The translations under genes and the position numbers were made by a program. A DNA stretch of 64,000 nucleotides from Streptomyces caatingaensis. GTDB lineage: Bacteria; Actinomycetota; Actinomycetes; Streptomycetales; Streptomycetaceae. The stretch covers positions 620,001 to 684,000 of the forward strand of contig NZ_LFXA01000018.1 of assembly GCF_001187435.1 (NCBI RefSeq). The letters are read 5' to 3'. This document shows positions 7,578 to 15,735 of this stretch, one piece after another; the stretch's first letter is position 1, and every line of letters starts with the position of its first letter. The notes under the pieces were generated by a model. It was not told where the DNA came from. It made no database searches and worked only from the letters and a program-made list of their open reading frames with translations.

Positions 7578-9685
7578 GACTCCTCCACGGGATCCGTGCC
7601 GTCGGGGGCGACGACGGCCAGCACCTGGTCCATGGCGACCGTGCTGCCCGGGGTGACGCCGAGCTCGGTCACCGTGCCGTCGTGCGGGGCGGAGATGACG
7701 TGTTCCATCTTCATGGCCTCCACGACGAGGAGGCTCTGGCCGGCGGTGACGGTGTCGCCGACGGCGGCCTTCACGACGGTGACCGTGCCGGGCATGGGTG
7801 CCGTGAGGGCCCCCGCGTGCGCGGCGGCCCCGGCGGAGCGGGCGGCGACGGCGTCGTGGTCGGTGACGCGCCAGGCGTCGCCGTCCAGGGCGAGCCAGAT
7901 GCCCTCCGGGTCGGTGGTGAAGTGGAAGGTGCGGCCGTCGAGTCGGAGGGTGGGGCGGCCGGGGGTGGTGGTGAGGAGGCGGGCGCGGTGGGGGGTGCCG
8001 TGGGATGCCGGCTCCGCGGCGGCGGGGGCGCTGCCGTCGCCGCTCCGCGCCCCCGGGGTGCCGCCCCCGGAGCCCTCCGGCGTCCGGGGGACCGCGGAGC
8101 CCCGCTCCGGAAGGATCTCCGCGTCCGCCGCGCGGCCGCGCACGCGGATCGTGACGGGGTCGTGGCCCGGGACGCGGAGGGTGTACGGCGTCCACGCCGG
8201 CTCGCCGCCGAGGCGCCAGCCCGTCGGGTGGGAGAAGGGGTCGGTCCAGGAGCCGGGGGAGGACGGGGGCTCCAGGGACGCGTGGCGGAGGAGGGCCGCC
8301 GCGGCGTAGACCTCGAAGGGGACCTCGTCCGGGACGAGCGACGCGGCCTCGCGGTCGACCAGGCCCGTGTCCAGCTCGCCGGAGACCACCGCCGGGTGGT
8401 CCAGCAGGCGGCGCAGGAAGCCGGTGTTGGTCTCCAGGCCGAGGACGGCCGTCGAGGCCAGGGCGGCCCGCAGGCGGCGCAGGGCCGTGGCGCGGTCCGG
8501 GCCATGGGCGATGATCTTGGCGAGCATCGGGTCGTAGGAGGTGCCGATCTCCGTGCCGGTGCCGAGGCCCGAGTCGACCCGGACGCCGGGGCCCTCCGGC
8601 TCGTGGAGGGCCACGACGGTGCCCGCCGAGGGCAGGAAGCCGCGTGCCGGGACCTCCGCGCAGAGCCGGGCCTCCAGTGCGTGGCCGGTGAGGGCGATCT
8701 CCTCCTGGGCGAGGGCGAGCCGCTCTCCGGCGGCGACCCGGAGCTGCCACTCCACCAGGTCCAGGCCGGTGACCAGCTCGGTGACGGGGTGCTCGACCTG
8801 GAGGCGGGTGTTCATCTCCATGAAGTAGTAGGAGGAGGGGTCGCCGCCGGGGACGATGAACTCCACGGTGCCGGCGCCGGTGTAGCCGCAGGAGCGGGCC
8901 GCCTGGACGGCGGCCGCGCCCATCGCGGCCCGGGTGGCCTCGTCCAGCAGGACGCTCGGCGCCTCCTCGACGATCTTCTGGTGGCGCCGCTGGAGGGAGC
9001 ACTCGCGCTCGCCGAGGTGGACGACGTTGCCGTGGCCGTCGGCGAGGACCTGGATCTCGATGTGGCGCGGGCGGTCGATCCAGCGCTCCACCAGGAGGGT
9101 GTCGTCGCCGAAGGAGCCGCGCGCCTCGCGCCGGGCGGCGGCGATCTCCTCGCCGAGCAGCGCCTCGTCGCGGACGAGCCGCATGCCCTTGCCGCCGCCG
9201 CCGGCGGACGGCTTCAGCAGCACGGGCATGCCGATCTCCCGTGCCGCGGCGGCCAGTTCGGCGTCGGACAGGCCGCTGCCGGTGGAGCCGGGGACGACGG
9301 GCACGCCCGCGGCCCGCACCGTCTCCTTGGCCCGGATCTTGTCGCCCATGAGCTCGATCGCGGAGGCGGGCGGGCCGATGAAGACCAGCCCGGCGGCCTC
9401 GCAGGCGCGGGCGAACGCGGCGTTCTCCGCGAGGAAGCCGTAGCCGGGGTGGACCGCCCGCGCACCGGTGCGGGCGGCGGCGTCGAGCAGCCGCTCCACG
9501 GACAGATAGCTCTCGGTGGCGGAGGCGGGACCGAGGCGGACGGCCGTGTCGGCCTCGCGCACGTGCCGGGCGCCGGCGTCGGCGTCGCTGAAGACGGCGA
9601 CCGAGCGGACGCCGAGCCCGCGCAGGGTGCGGACGACCCGGACGGCGATCTCACCGCGGTTGGCGACCAGGACGCTCTCGAACAT
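7574..9685 (-). CDS. Acyl-CoA carboxylase biotin-containing subunit (methylcrotonyl-CoA carboxylase alpha type)
   Basis: The protein has 703 residues. Biotin carboxylase occupies residues 1 to about 445 (MFESVLVANRGEIAVRVVRT; ATP-grasp loop SAGGGGKGM; EMNTRLQVEHPVTE). A linker/BT domain follows, then the C-terminal biotinyl domain with VVEAMKMEHV, where the lysine is biotinylated. It carboxylates biotin with ATP and bicarbonate for transfer by the next subunit. AGGAG lies eight bases before the ATG at 9685. Residues about 520-560 are a Gly/Ser/Ala/Pro-rich stretch inside the linker, which looks like a lineage-specific expansion. Together with the carboxyltransferase and hmgL the context favours 3-methylcrotonyl-CoA as substrate; a broader acyl-CoA range is possible. 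Confidence 0.92.
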   Translation of the reverse strand: MFESVLVANRGEIAVRVVRTLRGLGVRSVAVFSDADAGARHVREADTAVRLGPASATESYLSVERLLDAAARTGARAVHPGYGFLAENAAFARACEAAGLVFIGPPASAIELMGDKIRAKETVRAAGVPVVPGSTGSGLSDAELAAAAREIGMPVLLKPSAGGGGKGMRLVRDEALLGEEIAAARREARGSFGDDTLLVERWIDRPRHIEIQVLADGHGNVVHLGERECSLQRRHQKIVEEAPSVLLDEATRAAMGAAAVQAARSCGYTGAGTVEFIVPGGDPSSYYFMEMNTRLQVEHPVTELVTGLDLVEWQLRVAAGERLALAQEEIALTGHALEARLCAEVPARGFLPSAGTVVALHEPEGPGVRVDSGLGTGTEIGTSYDPMLAKIIAHGPDRATALRRLRAALASTAVLGLETNTGFLRRLLDHPAVVSGELDTGLVDREAASLVPDEVPFEVYAAAALLRHASLEPPSSPGSWTDPFSHPTGWRLGGEPAWTPYTLRVPGHDPVTIRVRGRAADAEILPERGSAVPRTPEGSGGGTPGARSGDGSAPAAAEPASHGTPHRARLLTTTPGRPTLRLDGRTFHFTTDPEGIWLALDGDAWRVTDHDAVAARSAGAAAHAGALTAPMPGTVTVVKAAVGDTVTAGQSLLVVEAMKMEHVISAPHDGTVTELGVTPGSTVAMDQVLAVVAPDGTDPVEES

Positions 9686-9699
9686 GGTCACGTCTCCTC

Positions 9700-11331
9700 T
9701 CACATCCGGAAGACGCCGAAGCCGGGCGCGGCCGGGTCGCGTGGGGGCAGGGGGGCGTTGGCGCAGGCGGTCAGGGCCAGACCGAGCACCTGGCGGGTCT
9801 CCAGCGGGTCGATGACGCCGTCGTCCCACAGCCGGGCGGTGGCGTAGTAGGCGTTGCCCTGGCGCTCGTACTGCTCGCGGACGGGCGCCTTGAACGCCTC
9901 CTCCTCGTCCGCCCCCCACTGCTCGCCGTGCGCCTCCAACTGGTCGCGCTTGACGGTCGCGAGGACGGAGGCGGCCTGCTCGCCGCCCATGACGGAGATC
10001 TTGGCGTTGGGCCACATCCACAGGAAGCGGGGGGAGTAGGCCCGGCCGCACATCGAGTAGTTGCCCGCGCCGTAGGAGCCGCCGATGACGACCGTCAGCT
10101 TGGGGACGCGGGTGCAGGCCACGGCCGTCACCATCTTGGCGCCGTGCTTGGCGATGCCGCCCGCCTCGTACTGCCGGCCGACCATGAAGCCCGAGATGTT
10201 CTGCAGGAAGACCAGGGGGATGCCGCGCTGGTCGCACAGCTCGATGAAGTGGGCGCCCTTCTGGGCGGATTCGGAGAAGAGGATGCCGTTGTTGGCGACG
10301 ATGCCGACGGGGTGGCCGTGGATCCGGGCGAAGCCGGTCACCAGCGTCTGCCCGAACTCGGCCTTGAACTCCGCGAACCGCGAGCCGTCCACCACCCGGG
10401 CGATGACCTCGCGGACGTCGTAGGGGGTGCGGGAGTCGACCGGGACCGCGCCGTAGAGCCCGGCGGGATCGGCCTGGGGCTCCTCGGCGGGCTCCACCCG
10501 CCAGGGCAGCGGCCCGCGGTCGCCGAGGGTGGAGACGATCGTGCGGACGATGCGCAGGGCGTGCGCGTCGTCCTCGGCGAGGTGGTCGGTGACGCCGGAC
10601 ACCTTGGAGTGGACCTCGCCGCCGCCCAGCTCCTCCGCCGTGACGACCTCGCCGGTGGCGGCCTTCACCAGCGGCGGGCCGCCGAGGAAGATCGTGCCCT
10701 GGCCGCGGACGATGACCGCCTCGTCGCTCATCGCCGGGACGTAGGCGCCGCCGGCCGTGCACGAGCCGAGGACGGCGGCGATCTGCGGGATGCCCGCGCC
10801 GGACATCCGGGCCTGGTTGTAGAAGATCCGGCCGAAGTGCTCGCGGTCCGGGAAGACCTCGTCCTGCAGGGGGAGGAAGGCGCCGCCGGAGTCCACCAGG
10901 TAGAGGCAGGGGAGGCGGTTCTCCAGGGCGATCTCCTGGGCCCGCAGGTGCTTCTTGACCGTCATCGGGTAGTAGGTGCCGCCCTTGACCGTGGCGTCGT
11001 TGGCGACGATCACCGTCTCGCGGCCGGAGACCCGGCCGATGCCGGCGATCACTCCGGCGGCGGGGGCCGCGCCGTCGTACATCCCGTCGGCGGCCAGCGG
11101 GGCGATCTCCAGGAACGGCGACCCAGGATCCAGCAGGGTGTCCACCCGGTCGCGCGGCAGCAGCTTGCCGCGGGCGGTGTGCCGGGCGCGGGCGCGCCCG
11201 CCCCCGCCCAGCCGCGCGGTCGCGAGCTTCTCGCGCAGCTCTGCCGCGAGCTCGCGATGGGCGGCCTCGTTGGCCCGCCAGGCGGCGGACGCCGGATCTG
11301 CGGTGCCGGTCAGCACCGGTGCCTGCTGCAT
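9700..11331 (-). CDS. Acyl-CoA carboxylase carboxyltransferase subunit (methylcrotonyl-CoA carboxylase beta type)
   Basis: The protein has 543 residues and two crotonase-like carboxyltransferase lobes. It opens with MQQAPVLTGTADPASAAWRA, and contains VDSGGAFLPLQDEVFPD and LGSCTAGGAYVPAMSDEA in the N-lobe and NNGILFSESAQKGAHFIELC with GGSYGAGNYSMCGRAY in the C-lobe. This long form with FLPLQDEVFPDR is characteristic of methylcrotonyl-CoA rather than propionyl-CoA carboxylases. It transfers carboxyl from biotin to the acyl-CoA. It is the first gene of the leftward operon (carboxyltransferase, biotin subunit, hmgL, acyl-CoA dehydrogenase), with a repeat-containing leader and TetR-type operators immediately upstream. 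Confidence 0.92.
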   Translation of the reverse strand: MQQAPVLTGTADPASAAWRANEAAHRELAAELREKLATARLGGGGRARARHTARGKLLPRDRVDTLLDPGSPFLEIAPLAADGMYDGAAPAAGVIAGIGRVSGRETVIVANDATVKGGTYYPMTVKKHLRAQEIALENRLPCLYLVDSGGAFLPLQDEVFPDREHFGRIFYNQARMSGAGIPQIAAVLGSCTAGGAYVPAMSDEAVIVRGQGTIFLGGPPLVKAATGEVVTAEELGGGEVHSKVSGVTDHLAEDDAHALRIVRTIVSTLGDRGPLPWRVEPAEEPQADPAGLYGAVPVDSRTPYDVREVIARVVDGSRFAEFKAEFGQTLVTGFARIHGHPVGIVANNGILFSESAQKGAHFIELCDQRGIPLVFLQNISGFMVGRQYEAGGIAKHGAKMVTAVACTRVPKLTVVIGGSYGAGNYSMCGRAYSPRFLWMWPNAKISVMGGEQAASVLATVKRDQLEAHGEQWGADEEEAFKAPVREQYERQGNAYYATARLWDDGVIDPLETRQVLGLALTACANAPLPPRDPAAPGFGVFRM

Positions 11332-11365
11332 GGACTTCGAGCTCCCTTGCCCGGTCTCACGTGCT

Positions 11366-11404
11366 TGCTGGTTCTGGCTGCTGGTTCTGGCTGCTGGTAC
11401 TGGC
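11366..11404. repeat. Three tandem 13-bp repeats in the operon leader
   Basis: TGCTGGTTCTGGC occurs at 11366-11378 and 11379-11391, and TGCTGGTACTGGC at 11392-11404. The array fills the gap between the operators and the carboxyltransferase start, so it would be transcribed as leader RNA of the leftward operon. It is not coding. Confidence 0.8.
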
Positions 11405-11405
11405 G

Positions 11406-11425
11406 CTGTTAATGAGCGTTAACAG
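11406..11425. promoter_or_regulatory. Operator 1 for the divergent TetR regulator
   Basis: CTGTTAA and TTAACAG form a perfect 7-bp inverted repeat with a six-base spacer. Such TTAACG-containing palindromes between a TetR gene and a branched-chain acyl-CoA degradation operon are typical autoregulatory operators. It lies 75 bases upstream of the carboxyltransferase start. Confidence 0.65.
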
Positions 11426-11436
11426 GGTCCTTTCAG

Positions 11437-11452
11437 GTTAACGCCCGCTAAC
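11437..11452. promoter_or_regulatory. Operator 2, overlapping the TetR promoter
   Basis: GTTAACGCCCGCTAAC is a near-perfect palindrome related to operator 1 (GTTA-CG half sites). It covers the probable -35 region (TTAACG, 11439-11444) of the rightward tetR promoter, which would let the regulator repress itself. Confidence 0.6.
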
Positions 11453-11468
11453 GCGCCCTGTCTACAAT
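11439..11468 (+). promoter_or_regulatory. Promoter of the TetR gene, probably giving a leaderless mRNA
   Basis: TTAACG (11439-11444) and TACAAT (11463-11468) are separated by 18 bases. The GTG start at 11476 lies seven bases after the -10 hexamer, so transcription should begin at or next to the start codon, leaving no room for a ribosome binding site. Confidence 0.55.
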
Positions 11469-11475
11469 TTCTTCC

Positions 11476-12186
11476 GTGAACCCCGAGCACCCCGTGAACC
11501 CCGAGCCCGTGAACCGGGAGCCCATGGACGCCGAGCCCCTGGGCCCCGGGAGCGGCGCCGCGCACGACACGGCCGCCCGCGCGCGGGCCATGATCGCTGC
11601 CGCCGCCCCCACCCGCCGCGAGCAGATCCTCAAGGCGGCCGCCCGGCTCTTCGCCGAGCGCGGCTTCCACGGCGTCGGGGTCGACGAGATAGGGGCGGCG
11701 GTCGGCATCAGCGGCCCCGGTCTGTACCGGCACTTCGCGGGGAAGGACGCGATGCTCGCCGAGCTGCTCGTCGGCATCAGCGGCCGGCTCCTCGCGGGCG
11801 GCCGCGAGCGGCGGGCCGCGGCCGAGGTGGCGGGCGTCGGGCCGGCCGAGGTGCTCGGCTCCCTGATCGACGGGCACATCGACTTCGCCCTGGACGACCG
11901 GGCGTTGATCACCCTCCACGACCGTGAGCTGGGGCAGCTGCGCGACAGCGACCGCAAGCTGGTGCGCTCCCTCCAGCGGCAGTACGTGGAGCTGTGGGTG
12001 GAGGTGGTGCGCAAGCTGCACCCCGGGGCGACGGAGGACACCGCCCGGGCCGCCGTCCACGCGGTCTTCGGCCTGCTCAACTCCACTCCGCACCTGGGCC
12101 GTCCGGGCGCGCTCCCCGGCCGCGAGGCCACCGCCGCGCTGCTGCGGCGGCTGGCGCACGGAGCGCTGGGGGCGCTGTCGGACTGA
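11476..12186 (+). CDS. TetR-family regulator of the acyl-CoA degradation operon
   Basis: The protein has 236 residues. The TetR DNA-binding domain (about residues 42-90) includes RREQILKAAARLFAERGFHG and GISGPGLYRHFAGKDAMLAE. The C-terminal two-thirds is helical and should bind an acyl-CoA or related ligand. The N-terminus is a repeat, VNPEHPVNPEPVNREPMDAE, and holds several in-frame starts (GTG 11476, 11494 and 11506, ATG 11524); none has a ribosome binding site, and the -10 box favours 11476. Divergence from the leucine degradation operon with two palindromes between them suggests it controls that operon and itself. The inducer is not known. Confidence 0.88.
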   Translation: MNPEHPVNPEPVNREPMDAEPLGPGSGAAHDTAARARAMIAAAAPTRREQILKAAARLFAERGFHGVGVDEIGAAVGISGPGLYRHFAGKDAMLAELLVGISGRLLAGGRERRAAAEVAGVGPAEVLGSLIDGHIDFALDDRALITLHDRELGQLRDSDRKLVRSLQRQYVELWVEVVRKLHPGATEDTARAAVHAVFGLLNSTPHLGRPGALPGREATAALLRRLAHGALGALSD

Positions 12187-12322
12187 GGGGGCGCGGGGCG
12201 AGGCGGGGGCGCGGACGGCGTCCAACTCCCGCTCCGGACGGCATCGTTCCGGTGCGGGAGCGGCCCCGGCGGGCCGCGGACGGATCTGGACAGGGTTCGA
12301 GACCGCCCGGTAACTTTCGCTG

Positions 12323-12336
12323 AGCAAGCGCTTGGT
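12323..12336. promoter_or_regulatory. Palindromic operator upstream of the acyl-CoA dehydrogenase
   Basis: AGCAAGCGCTTGGT has a perfect 10-bp core palindrome (CAAGCGCTTG, 12325-12334) 57 bases before the acyl-CoA dehydrogenase start. AGCAAGCGCTTGCT-like palindromes are recurrent TetR-family operators before fatty-acid genes in actinobacteria. It differs from the TTAACG sites, so a different regulator probably binds here. Confidence 0.5.
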
Positions 12337-12391
12337 CGGCAGGTGCTCGGCCGCCGGGAGAGCGGGAACCGCGCCCAATCAGGGGGTAGTC

Positions 12392-13549
12392 GTGCGGCGG
12401 ACGGTGTTCGGCGAGGACCACGAGGCGTTCCGCGCCACCCTGCGGGAGTTCATCGCCGCGGAGGTCGTCCCCTTCCACGACGACTGGCGCGCGGCCGGCC
12501 GCGTCCCCCGGGCGTTCTACCGGAAGCTGGGCGAACTGGGCGTCCTCGGCATCGAGGTGCCGGAGGAGTACGGCGGCGCGGGCGAGCGGAGCTTCAGGTT
12601 CCAGGCGGTGATCTCCGAGGAGTGCGCCCGGGCGGGCGTCAGCTTCGGCGGGGCCGGCGCGCACACCGCGCTCTGCCTCCCCTACCTCCTGGCGTACGCC
12701 ACCGAGGAGCAGAAGCGGCGCTGGCTGCCCCCGTCCGTCACCGGGGAGATGATGACCGCCATCGCCATGACCGAGCCCGGCACCGGCTCCGACCTGGCCG
12801 GGATGCGGACGACCGCGAAGCTCTCCGCCGACGGCACGCACTACGTCCTCAACGGCGCCAAGACCTTCATCACCGGCGGCGTCCAGGCCGACCGCGTGCT
12901 CGTCTGCGCCCGCACGGCCCCTCCGTCGCCGGAGGACCGGCGCGCCGGCATCTCGATCCTCGTCGTGGACACCGCCTCCGAGGGCTACGCGGTCGGCCGC
13001 ACGCTGGAGAAGCTCGGGCTCAAGACCTCGGACACCGCCGAACTCTCCTTCACCGACGTCCGGGTGCCCGTCGGGGACCTCCTCGGCGAGGAGGGCAGGG
13101 CCTTCTCCTACCTCACCCACAACCTGGCGCGGGAGCGGCTGGGCATCGCCGTCGGGGCGTACGCGCAGTCCGCCGCCGCGCTGGAGTTCGCGCTGGAGTA
13201 CGTGCGCGGGCGGACGGTGTTCGGGCGGCCGGTGGCCGCGTTCCAGAACACCAAGTTCGTGCTGGCGGACTGCCGTTCCGAGGTCGACGCCCTGCAGGCC
13301 GTCGTGGACCGGGCGCTGGAGGCGTACGACGCGGGGGAGCTGACGCCCGCCGACGCGGCCTCGGTGAAGCTCTTCACCACCGAGCGCGCCGCGGTCGTGA
13401 TCGACAAGTGCCTCCAGCTGCACGGGGGTTACGGGTACATGATGGAGTACCCCGTCGCGCGGCTGTACGCGGACACCCGGGTGAGCCGGATCTACGGCGG
13501 GACGAGCGAGGTCATGCGCTCGATCGTCGCCAAGTCGATGGGACTGTGA
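12392..13549 (+). CDS. acdH: Acyl-CoA dehydrogenase (second copy)
   Basis: The protein has 385 residues with all three acyl-CoA dehydrogenase domains: IAMTEPGTGSDLAGM in the flavin loop, FGRPVAAFQNTKFVLAD, and LHGGYGYMMEYPVARLYADT near the end. The terminal motif is RIYGGTSEVMRS, with glycine where short-chain enzymes have their glutamate. A glutamate in NLARERLGIA sits where isovaleryl-CoA and long-chain enzymes place the catalytic base. The GTG at 12392 follows AGGGGG by five bases. I recall an AcdH needed for branched-chain amino acid catabolism in this neighbourhood of S. coelicolor; equivalence is likely but unproven. The TesB thioesterase follows 13 bases downstream. Confidence 0.9.
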   Translation: MRRTVFGEDHEAFRATLREFIAAEVVPFHDDWRAAGRVPRAFYRKLGELGVLGIEVPEEYGGAGERSFRFQAVISEECARAGVSFGGAGAHTALCLPYLLAYATEEQKRRWLPPSVTGEMMTAIAMTEPGTGSDLAGMRTTAKLSADGTHYVLNGAKTFITGGVQADRVLVCARTAPPSPEDRRAGISILVVDTASEGYAVGRTLEKLGLKTSDTAELSFTDVRVPVGDLLGEEGRAFSYLTHNLARERLGIAVGAYAQSAAALEFALEYVRGRTVFGRPVAAFQNTKFVLADCRSEVDALQAVVDRALEAYDAGELTPADAASVKLFTTERAAVVIDKCLQLHGGYGYMMEYPVARLYADTRVSRIYGGTSEVMRSIVAKSMGL

Positions 13550-13562
13550 GGACGGCGCGCAC

Positions 13563-14453
13563 GTGAACGAACCCATGACTCCGCTCGAGGAGCTCCTGGC
13601 CCTGCTCGACCTCGAACGGATCGAGGAGGACATCTTCCGCGGCACCAGCCGGGACGCCGTGATCCCGCGCGTCTTCGGCGGCCAGGTCGCCGCCCAGGCG
13701 CTGGTCGCGGCCGGGAGGACTGTACCGGAGGATCGTCCTCCGAACTCCTTGCACGCCTATTTCCTGCGGCCCGGTGACCCCGGCCGGCCCATCGTCTACA
13801 CCGTGGACCGGATCCGCGACGGGCGGTCCTTCACCACCCGCCGGGTGGTCGCCGTCCAGCACGGCCGGCCGATCTTCCACCTCTCGGCGTCCTTCCAGGT
13901 CCACGAGGAGGGGCTGGAGCACCAGGAGCCGATGCCGGCCGCGCCCGACCCTTCGGCCCTGCCGACCGCCGCCGAGATGCTGCCCCGCTACGCCGGCCTC
14001 CTCGGCGGGCCGGAGGTGCTGGACAAGCTGCTGGAGGCGCGGGCCGCCGTCGACCTGCGGTACGCGGACGAGCCGCCGTTCGCCAGCGTCGGGGAGGCGC
14101 GGGAGCCCCGCTCCCAGGTGTGGTTCCGTACGAACGGCAAGCTGGCGGACGATCCGCTGCTGCACGTCTGCCTGGCCACCTACGTCTCCGACATGACGCT
14201 CCTCGACTCCGTGCTGCTCGCGCACGGGCGGGGCGGCTGGGCGGTGGGCGACGTGGTGGGCGCCAGCCTCGACCACGCGATGTGGTTCCACCGGCCGTTC
14301 CGCGCGGACGAGTGGCTGCTCTACGACCAGGAGAGCCCGACCTCCCAGGGCGGCCGGGGGCTGGCGCGGGGACGGATCTTCACCGTGGAGGGCAGCCTGG
14401 CGGTTTCCGTGACCCAGGAGGGGCTGGTGCGGGTTCCGCGTCCGCGGGGGTGA
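13563..14453 (+). CDS. tesB: Acyl-CoA thioesterase II (TesB type)
   Basis: The 296-residue protein is a double hotdog thioesterase that hydrolyses acyl-CoA to free acid and CoA. The N-terminal hotdog contains VFGGQVAAQALVAAGRTVP and LHAYFLRPGDP, the C-terminal one the hallmark SLDHAMWFHRPFRADEWLLY, with the conserved catalytic Asp. The GTG at 13563 lies 13 bases after the acyl-CoA dehydrogenase stop, and GAGG overlapping that stop may serve as the ribosome binding site; an ATG four codons later is an alternative. The two genes appear co-transcribed, suggesting control of acyl-CoA pools. Confidence 0.92.
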   Translation: MNEPMTPLEELLALLDLERIEEDIFRGTSRDAVIPRVFGGQVAAQALVAAGRTVPEDRPPNSLHAYFLRPGDPGRPIVYTVDRIRDGRSFTTRRVVAVQHGRPIFHLSASFQVHEEGLEHQEPMPAAPDPSALPTAAEMLPRYAGLLGGPEVLDKLLEARAAVDLRYADEPPFASVGEAREPRSQVWFRTNGKLADDPLLHVCLATYVSDMTLLDSVLLAHGRGGWAVGDVVGASLDHAMWFHRPFRADEWLLYDQESPTSQGGRGLARGRIFTVEGSLAVSVTQEGLVRVPRPRG

Positions 14454-14515
14454 GGGACTGTCGGTGGCCCCTTGTACGCTCTGTGCCCGTAGTCGAGTGG
14501 GGGAGGGGCCCTGTC

Positions 14516-14719
14516 GTGTCGCGGGCGTTGTTGATGGTGAGCGGGGCGGTCGTGCTCGTCCTGGGCGTGGTGCTGCTGTTCTTCTGGCACCAGCGCGTGG
14601 TCGAACTCACCGGGGCGGAGTGGCTCATATCGCGGCTGGGGCTGCGGGCGGTGGAGGCGGCGGTGCTGTACGGGGGCACATGGCTGTGCGTGCGGGGGTG
14701 GAACGGGCGCAAGGCGTAG
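14516..14719 (+). CDS. Small membrane protein
   Basis: The predicted protein has 67 residues. It contains one strong membrane helix (LLMVSGAVVLVLGVVLLFF) followed by a weaker hydrophobic segment (VEAAVLYGGTWLCVRGW). A purine-rich GGGGGAGGGG precedes the GTG at 14516 at suitable distance. A longer open frame upstream overlaps the thioesterase and is not protein-like. Function unknown. Confidence 0.55.
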   Translation: MSRALLMVSGAVVLVLGVVLLFFWHQRVVELTGAEWLISRLGLRAVEAAVLYGGTWLCVRGWNGRKA

Positions 14720-14743
14720 GGGAGTTCGCCGCGGGCCAGGGGC

Positions 14744-15541
14744 TCAAGCCCCCGACAGCCCCGCCGCACCCAGCAAGTACGCCGTCATCGGCTCGTACGC
14801 CCGAGGATCGACGACGTGGTCGTCGAGCGGGACCGCCACCCGCAGCAACCCCTCCGCCTCCGCCAGGAACAGCGCCGGATCGTTGCAGTCCGCGTAGCCG
14901 ACCGCGTCGATCCCGCGCTGCGCCGCGCATCCCGCCCAGCCGTGGTCGGCGACGACCAGGTCGGGCAGCGGGCGGCCCGCGCGGGCCAGGGCGTCGAGGA
15001 CGGCGGCCATGGGCCCGGGGGAGTGGGTGTGCCACAGCGTGGCCCCCCGCTCGTACACCGCCACGCCGGCGATCTGGTGGACCGTGCCCTCCTCGGTGCG
15101 CAGCCCGCCCGGCACGGCGACGATCTCGCAGCCCGCCGCCCGCAGGGCGGCGGCCGTCGTGCGGTGCACCTCCAGGAGGCCGCCGGGGTGGCCGGTGGCG
15201 AGGAGGACGCGCCGGCGGGTCTCGGCCGCCTTGCGCAGGGAGACCGCCATGCGCTCCAGCGCCGCGACGGTCAGTTCGGGGTCGATGGTGTCCGGTCCGG
15301 TGCGCAGCTCCGGGTCGTCGCTGACGCCGCAGCGCTCGGCCATCACCGCCAGGACGTCCTGCTCGTCCCGCCAGCGGTCGCCCAGTTCGACGCCCAGCCA
15401 GTGCAGCCGGTCGCCGTGGGCGAGTTTGCGGTAGTGGTCGAGGCTGTTGGCCCGGGGCGTCGCGACGACGCCCGCGATGCGGGTCCGGACGAGGTGGTCG
15501 ATGAGCCGGTCTCGGCTGGGGACGGGCGCGGGCGTCGGCAT
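14744..15541 (-). CDS. Predicted phosphatase
   Basis: The protein has 265 residues. Its sequence (LDHYRKLAHGDRLHWLGVEL, RVLLATGHPGGLLEVHR, LVVADHGWAGCAAQRGID) matches a family of actinobacterial proteins annotated as phosphatases, as I recall. Conserved Asp, His and Cys residues in the ATGHPGG and ADHGWAGC segments could form the active site. The ATG at 15541 gives the usual MPTPAPVPSRDRLIDHLVRT start. Substrate unknown. It is divergent from the agmatinase gene with 194 bases between the starts. Confidence 0.75.
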   Translation of the reverse strand: MPTPAPVPSRDRLIDHLVRTRIAGVVATPRANSLDHYRKLAHGDRLHWLGVELGDRWRDEQDVLAVMAERCGVSDDPELRTGPDTIDPELTVAALERMAVSLRKAAETRRRVLLATGHPGGLLEVHRTTAAALRAAGCEIVAVPGGLRTEEGTVHQIAGVAVYERGATLWHTHSPGPMAAVLDALARAGRPLPDLVVADHGWAGCAAQRGIDAVGYADCNDPALFLAEAEGLLRVAVPLDDHVVDPRAYEPMTAYLLGAAGLSGA

Positions 15542-15735
15542 GCGGTCATTGTGCCCCGGCCCGCGGCGGGACGGGACGCCGTGGCCGCCATGGACGCGGC
15601 GTCCATAAGAGGAGGCCGTCCTCACAGTTCCGTCCATGTCCGCGGCCGGGGGCCCCGCCTACCCTCGGGAGCGCCCCCTATGTCCCGGGCAGCCGCCCAG
15701 GCGGCCGATCAAGGCAGCGAACGAGAGGCTTCCGC

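Noticed and set aside
11419..12378. 319-codon frame opposite the TetR gene
   Set aside because: It would read across both operators and the tetR promoter and gives a Pro/Arg-rich protein; the TetR HTH is clear on the plus strand.
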